Source: Trileptium ribeirensis
Lineage: Eukaryota; Nematoda; Enoplea; Enoplida; Thoracostomopsidae
Assembly: GCA_030248225.1 (NCBI GenBank)
Contig: JASANE010011534.1
Location: 1 to 64,000 of the forward strand
DNA: 64,000 nucleotides
Direction: 5' to 3'
Shown here: positions 1 through 12,195 of the stretch, one piece after another
Numbering within the stretch: the first letter of the stretch is position 1
How the letters are laid out: each line of letters begins with the position of its first letter
Made by a program: the position numbers and the translations under genes
Notes under the pieces: generated by a model
What the model saw: only the letters and a program-made list of their open reading frames with translations
Told to the model about the DNA's origin: nothing
Database searches by the model: none

Positions 1-11
1 TTCGGTGGCGC

Positions 12-167
12 TTAAAGCTGCCCCCCTTCCGCCTCCGAGGCACAGTCCAGTCTTAAGCTCTCAGTAAAGCTGGTCACGTGATCGACCAGGTCACGGTGAC
101 CCGATCCCGAATCCTCATAACTTCCACCATGAGGGTCTGATATATTACTTTTATTATTATTGCTCAT
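12..167 (-). CDS. Candidate terminal coding exon (about 51 aa), unidentified
   Basis: On the minus strand a strong splice acceptor (a T-rich tract followed by TTTCAG) ends at 168. It is followed by an open frame that starts ATGAGC and runs to a TAA at 12-14. Only this frame is open after the acceptor. The predicted peptide is polar and acidic (Asn/Ser-rich at first, then Glu, Asp and Gly). Its frame is phase 0, which fits the phase-0 end of the exon at 3775-4132, so it could be a downstream or alternative last exon of that gene about 3.6 kb away. It could equally belong to another transcript. I recognise no domain. The acceptor is seen; the link to the upstream gene is inference. Confidence 0.33.
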   Translation of the reverse strand: MSNNNKSNISDPHGGSYEDSGSGHRDLVDHVTSFTESLRLDCASEAEGGQL

Positions 168-3100
168 CTGAAACACAAAAAATGATAGACAAATTGGCTC
201 CCTGAGGTGATCCTCATATATATTTTTATGAACTGCAAAGTTACCCTTGTATTCCATGTCGGATCAAGAATGCCCTAACTTTGGCCTCAAGATGATGAAT
301 TTGTATTTTCATTAAAAACCAAAGGATACCAGAGCCTGCTATTCACCCATACAATACATCTTTGTCCATATACGATTTTGCCTCATCAATAAATGCTCAA
401 TGAAACCCAATGTGTCCAAGTGTTTTGCTGACCCGAGTAGCGATAGTAATTAGAAGGGGTTTGAAATCCGTCACCCCTATCGACGACCCACGTTCAGGTT
501 TGACACGCGCGTTGAAGAAGCAAACCTTAGCGTACGCCGATATTTCTCTCGCAGAGGTCGTGAGTCTATTGCCATACTGCTACATGCCATTTTATCCATG
601 GCTAATACGTGTACAATTACAACGAATATTGATGATACGCTACTAACATAAGATACCCTAACATGTCCGACCGATCAGAAACACACCAATTATACGAAAA
701 TTACTGACTCGATTAATACATAGATCACGCAAGTTTCAGTTGACCAACATACAAATCTATAACATTCGTAAAATCATTCATAGACGGTACAATGAAGGCA
801 CAAGCTTCATACAAATAGAATATTTCACACACTTTTCGTACAATTACAAATTGCACAATGGATTCGATACAATTTTTCTACAACACAGTACTACAATATA
901 TATACAAATCAAATATTCGGCCCTGATTCATACGATTTTGCAGTTATAACAGATCAATTTATGGTTACGGATTCGGTACATCTTTCAGCAACACCCGAGC
1001 GGCTAAATACGGCAATATTCGCAAAGATTATGCGCGTCACATGTATATCGATCATATTGTCCTGAAGGTACTTTAGCAATGTGTGAACCAAAGATGACAG
1101 TATACTTAAGCACATACAATAACTCAGCGACCGTATGGTCATTAAGATGCGCTAGCTATTCATCTCCTAAATCTCAAAAATTCCACAAGTTAACAGAGAT
1201 AATTCTCTTTAACATGCCGCTGTGACGAATGCCCTACAGCAAATCACATGATAGATGATCATACAATGTTAAACGCATGGCAACACAATGATAAACGGAT
1301 GAATACACGCTGTTATATGCACAAAGCCGAAAGGAATAATACATACAGAATAACGAATAACGGATATGCAGTTATGCCTGGTTACACAACGCAAATGACT
1401 TTAAAATCATCAAGGTTGAAAGTACTCGACCAATTCTTACTCGATCAGATACACATACTCAATCATGCGGCAGGGATCTCGAATATTGTTTAAAAACAGC
1501 AATTTCGCTCTAGTTGCTATAGCGGCCTTAACATTATGGTTCGATAATACTGTCCATTACGCTGTGATGCGAATTAATCTACCGCGTAACGATCCAAAAT
1601 AGATCTGTTATACGTGAGTATGTATACGCCTTTTTGTTTTCACACTACATCATCAATTCGACCCGAAAAAATTGTGCTTGCTATTTCGGATCGGATGCAG
1701 TGTGCACACTCTATATAAAATACACGTGATTCTGATCGGATGCAATGTGAACACGCCCTTTCAATCAAGTAGCAAGTCAAAGTAACCACATCGAACAAAA
1801 CACTAAACATGTAGGGTCGCACTTTGCACTCCATTAGCATAACTGCATTCTTCGAAAACCCTCGACTGGAAATTTAACGATCTGGAACGTTATTTTCGAC
1901 ATTGTTAATCCTATCTAACTGTACCATTGAGAAGCTACCAAGAAACATAACCATCTCCGTCACTTTTGACGCCAAAATATTGTTATTGCTTTTATTAATG
2001 CAAGTAGCGAAGATGTTTACATTTTGTTGGAGCGAGAAGAGTAATTTGAATAGCGCCTTAATGTACAAATATCTTTTTGTCTGAACCAAGAGGAACAAAA
2101 TATTTTTTGCTCAATAACCATTCTGAGGTTCAAAATTGAACCTTTTCAACACCTTCAAAGCACTGTTTTTTTCAAAATCTCCGTTGGGCGTTTGACAATC
2201 TGGAAATAGAACAGTGTAGGCGAAAACACTTTACAGGCAGTTGCGATAGTTATTCCGTTGAAATGCAGAAATATATATTATTTAGATTGATGGATTTTTG
2301 CAATTTTCTTTTTGACATAATAGAATGAAGTTGTGCACCCATCGGTGTATTATGCGCTACTCTAATGGTTTCGCACTAAAATTCTCACAAAACCGACAAG
2401 AATTAAAACGCTTTGATTTTGGCCATCTGAGTCATCAACGTTTCAAGTTACAACTCTTGCCAGTGGCATCAGGTCGAATTTAAACACTAAAAATAATATT
2501 TAAATTTTGTCACTTTTTCATGTTTGTTGTACGGTACGCAGAGGGTGTGTCTAAGTTCACGTGTTCTGGGTTGCTGAACACGAGGAAGACAATTGTACTA
2601 GAGGGTGATATATACAGTATGTATAATTAGAATAAGAAATGGTTTCAAATTTTATTATCTCACTTTTCCAGCTATGAAGGCCATTACAGTAATAATTTCG
2701 AAAGCTAGGATACACGATCTCAAAAATAAATAAAACTTATTTAAAGCAAAATTACACAGTTATCGACATAATTCTGAACTATTCCTGCTATAAATGCACG
2801 TCCTAAACTAAGGCTGGCATATTATAGCACAAATTTGGCTACAACAAACTGGACGCTTGTCGTTGTCAGTTCCATTTGGCAACAACGAGTACCACACGGT
2901 TCGTGCCAAGCGCGAAAATTTTTGCTCCTCGCCGTAAATTACCCCCAGTTGACATAAAAATTCACAAAATTTTTACAAAAACCCTTTTTGAAGTTAAAAA
3001 TTCGATTAAATTATGAAGAGCTGTTTTAGCTTGCTCACTAGATACGTTTACAGCGTTTATAAGGTTATATATTTAATAAAAATTACGTTTTTGCTAAATA

Positions 3101-3774
3101 ACGAAATTTAAAAAATTTTTAAATTCGGAAGTGATGAAAATTACTTTTTTCAAAAATATACAAAACAATTTACTGAATTTCATTCCATTTACTAGGTTTT
3201 TGACATTTTTAGCTAAATTGCCGGGTTTTAGTGTATTTCATATGCCTCGTTTTTACGGCTGTATCACCCTGCATTTATGTCGAAGAATAAATTGAAAGAG
3301 GCGAGACAAAATGTTTGGGTTTCGCCCTAAAAACGTGCTTCACGGAAAACAAGACAGTCAATCAGTAAATCTCAAAACCGTAAGAACCATTATTTTAGAT
3401 ACAATGGGCTATATAATGAAACCTTTTGACATTTACAACTCATAAATTTCGATATATAATGGAAATTAAAATAAGAACCATTTTTCATACCGGTAGCCTG
3501 GGCTAAACCTATTCATACTCATCTTTTTGGATGTATTATACCACCATTAGTTTCATCGAATAAGCGACCACGAAAACCTGCAGACCTATTTTTGCCTTCT
3601 ACATACAACAAAATTTAATAATTTCGGACCGAAAATTTAGTTTTTTCACAAATACCCGGAACAGATTCTTTTGACTTACTGCAGCCTACGCCTTCAGAAT
3701 TAAATCATCAGTGTTACAATACTTATACATTGCGGACACAAATATACTCAACGACGACAACGTTTGTCACTTAC
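168..3774. other. AT-rich non-coding stretch (probable intron or intergenic)
   Basis: No convincing exon was found on either strand. Short open frames lack splice context or protein character. A near-duplicate of about 20 bases (GATCGGATGCAGTGTGCACA and GATCGGATGCAATGTGAACA) occurs near 1690 and 1735 and may be a small mobile-element remnant. If the 12-167 exon belongs to the Ala-rich gene, this is its second intron. Confidence 0.4.
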
Positions 3775-4132
3775 AGGTCTCGTGGCTGCTACAGCGACCA
3801 CAGCTTGTTGTGGCGCAGCGACATATTGATAGGTTGCATGAGCGGCAGCTGGTTGAACCGTTACTGCTACAACTCGCTGTTGTTGGGCAGCTGTACCGCC
3901 GACCGACGATGCTGCGTACGTATATCCACCACCAGCTGCGGGTGACGAGTATGCAACAGCTCTAGCGGCAAGAGTAACAGCGGCCGCCGGTGTTGCTGCA
4001 ACCGCAGCAGCATATCCAGCGCCAGCAGCTGCAGGAGCAACATGAGCAGTCTGCGGCTGTTGATTGGTAGCGGCTACAGCTGCAACAGCTGCTGTTTGTT
4101 GGTAACTAGCTGCGGCGGCCACAGCGGCTCCA
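3775..4132 (-). CDS. Exon 2 of Ala/Gln/Tyr-rich protein, ZFR-like N-terminus
   Basis: This 358-bp minus-strand exon is bounded by an acceptor (TATTTTAG, ending at 4133) and a consensus donor (CCT followed by GTAAGTG, at 3774). It encodes 119 codons of alanine-rich, low-complexity sequence with regularly spaced Tyr, Gln, Val and Thr, including short runs such as YTYAASS and YQYVAAPQQ. It starts with one split-codon base (T) and ends in phase 0. The two-base overhang of the exon at 9048-9100 supplies AG, so the junction reads AGT (Ser), and the two exons fit exactly. Local GC is well above the flanks, as expected for codon-dense Ala (GCN). Ala/Tyr/Gln-rich N-terminal regions are typical of the zinc-finger RNA-binding protein ZFR. 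No zinc finger or DZF domain is visible in the window, so the family call is tentative. Confidence 0.78.
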
Positions 4133-6760
4133 CTAAAATATTATATACCGTCATAACACAAGTCTGAATATCAGCTAAAACGTGAAATTTTCTACACGAC
4201 CACTGACAACTCAATTTATGTATCAAACTATTTCCGAGACACTTAACCAATTTGTTACCTGAGGTTTCTCCGGATTTTAGTGATCTGAGTAAAAAACTTA
4301 ACCGTTATCCAAAATAAATATTAAAAAAACAAGTGTCAAAAGCAATACCAACACAAAGCGGAGATTCGCTGGGCTCAAAATGCTACTGGGCTTTCGGAGG
4401 AAGGGTGACCCCAATGTTGAGGGCCAACGGGAATGTTTTTTTGGAGGGAGTGGGATTTTAATACTTACGTAACATACGCCATTTGGTGCAATTGCATTAT
4501 ATATTGTATATGTACATACAAAATATATATAATTGCATTACACACTTAGTACTGTAGTAAGTATGGTTAAATATAACAGAACAACGGAGACCTACAAGCT
4601 ACAATACACGATATAGTATAGCCAAATCGAATCATGAAATCATGTGAGTTGAAAAATAATCGCCAGAAACATCAGTGGTTAAATAATCTCGGGGAGGCAG
4701 CAAAATTAATGGGTCTGCGGACACGATTAGGCGGTCAGCGCATGAGGTTAGGGGACACCTCCTCCACTGTAAAAACCCTGTTCGTGTATACAAGACCTAG
4801 AATACTGGCTTTCCTAAACTGCCTAAAAACACCCGGGGAAACCGAACAGAACTGGGAACTGGTGGTTGGGAGTGGAGCAATTCAGATTCGCCCAGTTCAA
4901 ACGGAGGACACAGTCTGAATTGGGAGGGGGATGCTGGTAAAGCACAAATGCTTCAAATAAGTAATGCCCAGTTAATATTTATTAATGTTTGCTATGTATA
5001 TAGTAAAACCTGGCAATTAGTGTCCTTTGAGTTACACAAGCAAAAATTGTTATCTATATTTTTACATATTTTGCATATATTTGCATTATTTACCTAAACT
5101 TTGCAGAGCGAGGCTAGTTTATTTTTCGTGGCGTCAGAAGCAGGCCGAGAGGATTACACAAAGCGAAAACCAAAACTGTTTCAAGCAGGTTTTCTAGGTT
5201 TTTCACATGGCGAAAGCCCAAGCTTTTCAAATAGGCCAATTTTTTTAAAACCTGGCTTGTATAATCCAACATAACTACAAATTATGCGTACTTCTGCAGA
5301 CTAGAAATCCTAATTTTTGCAAAATACTATAGACCGCGTCCTCGCTGCGCCCGGTCTCTATATTTACATTTATACAGTATTTATAGCCAAGAATATTTAT
5401 ATAATATGCTCATGGATGTTGTTAAGCTGGCTTCTCCGTCATGGAGGATTGTTGTCTATGTATTTCCTCGGTTCAGAGATGCAATCCCCAGTTCATATAT
5501 CTTCCTCTTTCGTGATATGTTGATCGCGTCTAGTACGATTACAGTCATAAATAATAATTGGCTTCATCGATTGACAGTCGCAGAACTTTAACCCATATGA
5601 TAGACAATTAAGCCTTTGCTGGCTCCACTAATATAATTATATTTTCGATGAAATTTTTTAGTCTGGAACGTGTGGCAGGAGGCTGAACACCTGAAAATCG
5701 ACGTATTTGCCAAAATATTGTTGTTGTTAAACAAAAATTACAAAAACATTATTGTAAAGCAAAATAAAATGAACTGGTGGAGTACAACACGTGTGTAATA
5801 AACTGGAGTTACCGCTTTATGAAATGACCCGTAGTTTTGACCAAAAATTCTGGTGGAAAGCAATAAATTTGGGTTTAATCCGAGCCAGGATATTTCTTAT
5901 CAATGCTAGAAATTCTAGTATAGTTCTCGTATAATTTCGTTTTTGGTTCAAGTTTGAGCACAATGAAATTGTGTCAATTCAGCACTGAAGTTCATTCAAG
6001 TATCTTATCTTGTGAATATAACATTTTAACTAGTAGTTTGTCTTATGGCCAAGGTGCTGAATTCAGAGTGTTGAATATATAATTTGAAGAGATGTGCACT
6101 ACTATACTGAGCATCAAATTACAAAATGCATTATCGTTGCTCTACAAAACAAGGCCACATACCCCGACATAGTTGTAGTGGGGGCTACTGTTTCAGATAA
6201 AATATTTTGGAACCAAACTATTAGAACAGATAAACAATCTCGAACTTTAGCTGAAGATACAATGCTTGCAACTAACTAGGTCAGTGCAAATTTCACAATA
6301 CCTTCCTGAAACTGTAAATTTTAGCTCACAACGTACATTTTTTAAACTAATAAACTAAAATGTTAAAACGATATGTGTTAAGTTTTTGACATTTCAACAA
6401 GATTATTACGTATACGAACAAAATGTGAATATGGTTTTTCTTTTGACAAAAACATTTTTGATCAGGGATATTTTATTCCGCGTCATATGGTTTGAACTTG
6501 AACTACAATACATAATGGTGGCAGTGAAATTCGTCTACTCAGTTCGATTACACATCCATTATCTCTTCAACTGCAACAATAGCACCGTTAAGGGTCAGCG
6601 AAATATCCGATTAACCGGAGCCGAAAATTAACAACCCTGCATATAGCTGTCAAAATCACTGTAATTTTCAAAATCTGACCAGTGTTTGAAATTCGAAAGT
6701 GAAAGTGATTGCTTTATATGCGCTGGAAAATCGAACACAGTACTTTTCAGCTAGCCCCGG
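4133..6760. other. Intron of the ZFR-like gene, unique AT-rich part
   Basis: No exon was recognised between the Ala-rich exon and the repeat block. An open frame of 94 codons at 4634-4918 (+) contains no recognisable domain, lacks splice context and lies antisense to the surrounding gene; it is probably chance or an old transposon remnant. Confidence 0.4.
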
Positions 6761-6764
6761 TCCC

Positions 6765-7436
6765 GGCGGGGCCAAGCCTAGCCCTGGCACCGGTATAACA
6801 GTAATATAACCCTAAAACTTCTTGAACTCTGAATCCATTGAAAATCCTGAAACATCGTCGATCCTAAATCCGTAGAAGACAGCTGATAGCGCAACAAGTA
6901 TTTTTTGGTCTGTAGACAACCAAACCATCGCACAGCATACCGTCAAGCCTATATAAACACTCTTTATGACCTGTATTCAATATATGACTAAACAACTGAA
7001 GACAGATTATATTATATACTGGAAATCCTATATATATAAAGGCATGAAATATGCACGCTGATCTCTAGATAACCAAATAAGTGTACTCAGCATACCGAAA
7101 AACCTCTATGTAATCTATTTTTGGTTCCATGTACCAAACCACTAAAGACACACTATTTTCTGAAAATTGGGTTCATTGAACCTGAACTCAATGAAAATAA
7201 CCGAAAAGGCATAACATATTCACGCTGGACTCCAGATAACCAAACCATCGTTTTCAGCCAACCAGCAAACCTATAACAATTCTTGATGACCTGTACGCGA
7301 GACGTAACCAAATAACAGAAGACAGAGTATGATCTGCAAATCATGTTCATTGACCCTTAACCCATAGAAAAGCTTGAAACATGCACGCTGAACTCAGGAT
7401 AACGAAATCATTGGATTCAACCTTAATGAATACCTA
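6765..7436 (+). repeat. Interspersed repeat R, copy 1, tandem-unit part
   Basis: This is the internal part of a repeat family found five times in the window. It is built of units of about 150-167 bp. Each unit contains a phrase like AACCAAACCATCGTATTCAG, then a 'gacctgtacgcga' phrase, then 'ctggaaatcgggttcattg' followed by 'accctaaacccattg'. The units begin near 6920, 7070, 7237 and 7401. The copy is interrupted by repeat S and resumes at about 8420. It has no coding capacity. Confidence 0.65.
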
Positions 7437-7439
7437 TCT

Positions 7440-8415
7440 CCCAGGGAATAACCGGAACGGGAACCGTCCATTTAAACCGGAACCTCGTCTTCGAAACCTA
7501 TATATAGTAAATTGCGTATATTGCGCCAAAATGAATGTGCTTATAACGCATGGAGTGTAGAATAAACTTTCGCTCTGTAGAAGAAACACTTTCCTATGTT
7601 TCCAGTCGCGTCCCTTTACTACGCATACGTTGGTTACATGTTATATATTCTGTACGAACCTTGACATTATTGGTTTATACGGTTCTAAGGTAAAATAATA
7701 GAAGGTATATATATAATATACTATAATTTTCTGATCGTGGTCAGCGACACTGTTTAGGGCAGCGTTGGGCAACCAGTGCCCATCAGTTAGATAATAATGA
7801 TGATAACTTTCTAATCACAATGCTATAAATGAGACAAACTATGATGTTGCTCGCGTAGTTTCAATAAATACAGTTCATTCCCAAGAAAGCAGTTTCTGGC
7901 TGCCTTGCAGATAATTTTACTTCAACTTAGACTGATCTATACGGTTTACAACCGCACTGACTGGTGCTTTACGCAATTTATGTTAGCTAAGCATACGCTA
8001 AGTACTTCCACATAATCCATACTCTATTTACCAAGTAGGTTTAATTCTAACATACCCCGCAGACTTGTGAATATGTAAAATAGCTGCTACACGCATCGAC
8101 TTGGCTTTGATTTGTTAATAAACTCCTGCAGGTTATTATGAAAATTTTTTACTGAAATTATGTGCCCTACTTACGTTTCACACGCAAATTGCTTAGTTAT
8201 TCTTTTCTTTTTCTACGTTGTATTGGAGCTGGATCATTGTATAATATATATTACATATGTTAGGATCACAAATGAAGCAAAAATATGGAAAATTTCAAAC
8301 AAAGTTTTTAAATCGGAATTCCGGTTCTGGTATGGTTTTTGCTCTTTGCCGGAACCGTAACAGCAACAAGATTTTCGCCAGAGCAGGAATACCGGTTACT
8401 CCTGCTATATACATG
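7440..8415 (+). repeat. Interspersed repeat S, copy 1, nested in repeat R
   Basis: This segment is collinear with 39050-39780. Shared blocks include 'cgaaacctatatatagtaaa', 'gctaagtacttc' followed by 'ataatccatactctat', 'ccgcagact', 'cttacgtttcacacgcaaat' and 'tattcttttctttttc'. It splits repeat R copy 1 into two parts, so S inserted after R. The 3' portion is less certain. No coding capacity or obvious terminal repeats were seen. Confidence 0.55.
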
Positions 8416-8419
8416 TTCT

Positions 8420-9035
8420 TCATGCCCTGGACGCAATAAATAATCAGACAAATGATAACACACTACATTTCGGAAATCGGGTTCGTGGACTCTAAAACAA
8501 ATGAAACCCTATGGAAAAATGAAATATAGTCAATTTGGACTATAAAAAGCAAAACCATCGTATCCATCGTGCTTCATAACCTAATAGGTACTCATTCAAC
8601 GGTAAAAACAAGCAACAACACAATGAAATGTGAAGAATAATCTCTGGCAAAGGGTCGATAGATCAACCACATTCGGGCCCACAGGGGCTCATGGAGTGGT
8701 TCCACAAATAAATCGTACTGATCAAAGTTGTAGATCTCTGTGAGCTGATCCTGTCTCCATTTTTCGATGCTAGGTGTTAGAAAATATGAGCTGCTAAAGA
8801 CTGGTACCCGTATAGCCACATTTGGCAAAGAACCATAAAACCTGTTTTTCGTCATTTTGGCCCAGAAGACGGAGTCGGAGCTGTTGGCGTTCAACCATAG
8901 GCACATCCTCGTCGCTTTTGCTATCAAATAAATACATCTTTCTGAAGATGAGTTATAAATGACAGAAACAGGCAAAAAAGATTTCTTCGATCTTTTTCCT
9001 AGCACCCTCAGCGGAAACTCCGCTCGATTTGTTTC
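8420..9035 (+). repeat. Interspersed repeat R, copy 1, 3' part
   Basis: This is the continuation of R after the nested S copy. It holds the R 3' module: 'gtacccgtatagccac', 'tttggcaaagaacc', 'ttttggcccagaag', 'cttttgctatcaaa' and the closing 'gcggaaactccgctcga'. The same module occurs at 31457-31715, 32813-33062 and, inverted, at about 36440-36690 and 41530-41660. The 137-codon minus-strand open frame at 8592-9005 is contained in this repeat and is not a gene. The repeat ends just beside the first coding exon of the Ala-rich gene. Confidence 0.6.
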
Positions 9036-9047
9036 AATAAATCTTAC

Positions 9048-9100
9048 CTAAGCTGTGAAGCTGCTGGCGTAGTATAGCCAAAATATCCAGCTTGTGACAT
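9048..9100 (-). CDS. First coding exon of the Ala-rich, ZFR-like gene
   Basis: On the minus strand an ATG at 9100 opens a short coding exon, MSQAGYFGYTTPAASQL, plus two bases of a split Ser codon. It ends at a good donor (AG followed by GTAAGA at 9047). The phase (2 bases left over) complements the one-base start of the exon at 3775-4132 and gives a continuous reading frame of 137 residues. The Gly-Tyr-Phe-Gly-Tyr start leading into an Ala-rich run resembles the beginning of ZFR proteins, which bind RNA and act in the nucleus and in neuronal RNA granules. The intervening intron (4133-9047) is about 4.9 kb and is largely made of repeats. The promoter would lie above 9100; no TATA box or other motif could be assigned with confidence. 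Confidence 0.65.
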
Positions 9101-9628
9101 GGACGATAAATTTGACAAAGTTGTTGTTATAGATCTATGATTTATTTCAAAATAAAATTACTATCATATTCATTATATCAAGAATAATTCATTATTACAG
9201 CTTTCGCGAGGTGGGATGGGTGAACAAAACCCATTTTTGTTTAACTTTTGTCCCAAAATCAGAACAATTTCGTTCTAGTCCTAAATCTTCTTTCGGTTTA
9301 GAGGTCAGAGCTTAAGCCGTATATATCGCTTTCACGAGGTGGGATGGGTGAACGAAACACAGCTTTGTTTAATTTTTGTCCCAAATCAGAACAATTATTT
9401 CGTTCTAGTTCTAAATCATCTTTTGGTTTTAGAGGGCAGAGTTTAATCCGTATATATCTTTGATATAAAACGATAATGATTTAAAGCAAAATTTATTTTT
9501 ATATATAGCGATATTTGTACCTTCCCCCAAAAGTAGTGGAAAAAACGTAAAATAACTTTGCAGGAACCAGAACCATAATTGTGAATTTTAGCCCCACCCA
9601 AACTTAGTATTATACATCTCTTTATATA

Positions 9629-9687
<59 letters not shown>

Positions 9688-10640
9688 CAATTTTAATAAA
9701 GTAAATGAAGATGTAAATGGGAACCGTGGCGTTGAAATGTGTTGTGGATGGCAGCTGCATTGCACTTAATAATTACCACGAAATAATTGTTTCTCTGAAT
9801 ATTTACACAGGCCGAGGAAGTTGGAAATAATTGCTTTATGTATCAAATAACAATGTGTATTTCGCATTTTCGTAGTCCGTTATCACGCCAAAAAAGAACT
9901 TTCACCGTGTATCCTTGTACTGTTGCATCGCACTGAAGTCACAATAAATATACTGTGCAATTGCACTCCGTGTCATCGCGGTACGAACGACGAGGCATAA
10001 AGTTGTTAGATACTATTCCCTGAGAATCTTTAAAAACTACTTTTCGTCGTCAGTTATTCCAGATTACCAAGGTTTATTATAAGTGTAGAAAAATGAGGGC
10101 GCGCAAGTTGGATTTGCACCGACATATATAAAAATTTGGAGTATACATAATAATATTCTGGCTTCTTGTGTGGTGGAAATTTTCATGCAAGTCAAATTTT
10201 ACTACTGTGAGATTTCTTGGGATTTTAGGGAAGCCAGTATCAATGCCACAAACCTTATATTTGATCCTCCAATAACCAAAGATATTGAATATTTTGAAAT
10301 TCACAACAACTGATTTCAAGACAATTATAATTTAAAGCATTATTTTTAATCGGGAGAGCCTTAGTGCTTGTCATATTGGACGTATACCATGTTAATGCTA
10401 TTTCTTTCACCATGTCCGACCGCCCTTAAAGACATCTCCCTATCATTCTACGCACAAATAAATTTAAAATATAACAATTTTGAAATTTTTTGTTGCCGAT
10501 TTAACATTTCAGTGCCACATAGTGCATTACATGGGTAACGATATATCCAATGCACACTTAAAACAATGAAATTACCCAGTACAATAGTCTCAGAAGAGTG
10601 TGCTGGGCAGTAGACTTATGATTTGCAAACTAACTCTCGA
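9101..10640. other. Intergenic region upstream of the ZFR-like gene
   Basis: It holds a local direct duplication of about 150 bp near 9205-9455 ('cgaggtgggatgggtgaac' occurs twice) and the TA microsatellite. Otherwise it is AT-rich with no supported gene. It would include the promoter of the minus-strand ZFR-like gene. Confidence 0.45.
9622..9687. repeat. (TA)n microsatellite
   Basis: A run of about 65 bases of alternating T and A, with one TTT interruption near its start, ends at 'tatataacaa'. It is likely length-polymorphic and prone to assembly error. Confidence 0.95.
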
Positions 10641-10649
10641 TATTAGCGG

Positions 10650-11371
10650 ATCAAGCGTCAGGCGAAAAATCAAGAAGCTGTGGAAGCTCATCTCGACCAT
10701 TGCAGGCGCAAGTTAATTACTGAAGTTGATCCGGAGCATCCGTACACTAAAGCTTACATGCCACATCAGCTCATGTCAGATGAATGAAAGTGTGGCTTAT
10801 AAATATATATATATTCAGAGTACACCGCCACTTCCAAAAATACCGGTACAAATCGTAGAAATGCTTGAAGCGCCAAATGAAGTGCTAAAACAGCCGAAAG
10901 GTCGCTAGTAGCCAATCAGCCACTAAGTGTGGATATTGACCCAATGATGGATCTTATTTGTCAACTAAATGCATTACGATTTAAATTCGTTGCCCATATT
11001 TGGTATTGTTTGAGAATTAACACACCAACGCTAGCTCAAATTGTTGGAATGTTGGAGTTATTACAATATTAAGGTGTAACAACGGTGTCGACACAGCACT
11101 ATGTTACTTAGACCGAGTACAACAAGGGCATAACGCGCAGGATCAATAGCAACTCAATAAACAATAGGGATTAATTCGAAAAATCGGCGAACAAGGAGAG
11201 GAATCGTCGCGAAAAACCGCCAAAATTGTCCAGTTAACTGATGCACATGCCAAACTGAAACTTAGCGGCAGCAAAGAAACCACTCCAATTTCGCGTTCAG
11301 CTAGGGGCAGAGGACGAGGTCGAGACTCTGCGAGTTCGCTGACTCGTGAGAACAGCGTGCTCGCGTTTTAA
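10650..11371 (+). pseudogene. Decayed coding region, family not recognised
   Basis: Three open stretches in the same orientation look like eroded protein. The first (about 10650-10785) reads as a charged helix containing NQEAVEAHLDHCRRKL and then PEHPYTKAYMPHQL, and stops. The second (about 10920-11070) contains MMDLICQLNALRFKF and LAQIVGMLELL. The third (about 11072-11370) contains VDTALCYLDRVQQGHN, a Q-rich segment in which two expected Gln codons are TAG, then GQRGRG-like basic repeats ending before TAA. Frames shift between stretches, so this is a broken gene or an unfamiliar retroelement ORF. It could also be a multi-exon gene with unrecognised introns. I assign no function. Confidence 0.4.
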
Positions 11372-11651
11372 TCTATATTTCTTTAAACCGGAAACACACT
11401 CTTTAGTAGCCACACACTTTATATGCTGAAAAATTCCCTGTTAATTTGCATTGATGTCAAATTTTGTTCTTTTGTTTAAATAGCTTTTTAATATAAGCAG
11501 GAAAATAAGTTTTTGAAGATACACGAGTTTTAGATAGAAATAAATTACAACTATGAGCTACAATGTCAGAGAAAATGTTCCATTTTTGATCCACCGAAAA
11601 AGCGGATTGCATCAAAAACTCCCAGTCAATAGATAATAAATATCGGTATTT

Positions 11652-12195
11652 TCAAAGCACTATAATTAGCACGCCGAACATCATACTTGAACGTGTCACG
11701 GTTGGAGTGTGCAAAAAAGAACAATGTATGGAAAAATTAACTGAATAATGGTCCGAAAATTTAGGACCAGCTTGAATGTTGAATATTTTCAAAGGGTAAC
11801 TTGCTAATACAAGGTCCAAAATGTTGCTCTTACGTGTTGGAAAGTGAACCATTTGCGTCAAACCAAGTTTTAATATCGTGTTCATGAAAATTGAAGTTTT
11901 TCGCTGGTCAGGCCTGTTAAAAATGTCCAGTCAATTTCTGGGTGATTGAAATCGCCTGCTATTGTTACAGGCCATGAGACTTCACACAAATTTTCAATTT
12001 CATGCATTAAACGTTCAGTTTCAGTTACTGAATAATCTGGTGGGCGGTATGCCCATATTATTCTGTGTTTTTCAGGCGTCAAAAAATTAATATATCCAAA
12101 TTAGTTCATTTTCGGCGTTATCTAAAAATTTTACTGTTAAAAACTTTAGTGACTTGTGCGCAAAAAATGCTATTCCGCCACCAAGACCTATTGCT
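11652..12195 (-). pseudogene. CR1/L2-type LINE endonuclease fragment
   Basis: Minus-strand translation gives a degenerate apurinic-like endonuclease segment. It starts with a GGLGGGIAFF region near 12180, continues through a YRPPDYS motif and the diagnostic GDFNHPEIDW (near 11950), then NILDLVLAS, and ends around FSDHYSV. These are conserved blocks of the endonuclease domain of CR1/L2/jockey-group non-LTR retrotransposons, with the catalytic Asp/Asn in GDFN and the His in SDH. At least two frame changes separate the blocks, and no reverse transcriptase follows in place, so the copy is dead and 5'/3' truncated. Confidence 0.75.

Noticed and set aside
3675..3690. Possible 6-nt microexon (GCTGCA between an AG and GTAAGTC) downstream of the Ala-rich exon
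   Set aside because: In phase and encoding Ala-Ala, but far too short to support without transcript data.
4634..4918. 94-codon plus-strand open frame in the ZFR-like intron
   Set aside because: No domain, no splice context, antisense to the host gene, and a composition like the surrounding non-coding DNA.
8592..9005. 137-codon minus-strand open frame
   Set aside because: Lies entirely in the 3' module of repeat R, which is non-coding in the other copies.
11120..11170. Non-standard genetic code (TAG read as Gln)
   Set aside because: Suggested only by one decayed region; the PNPLA4-like exons and LINE blocks use the standard code.
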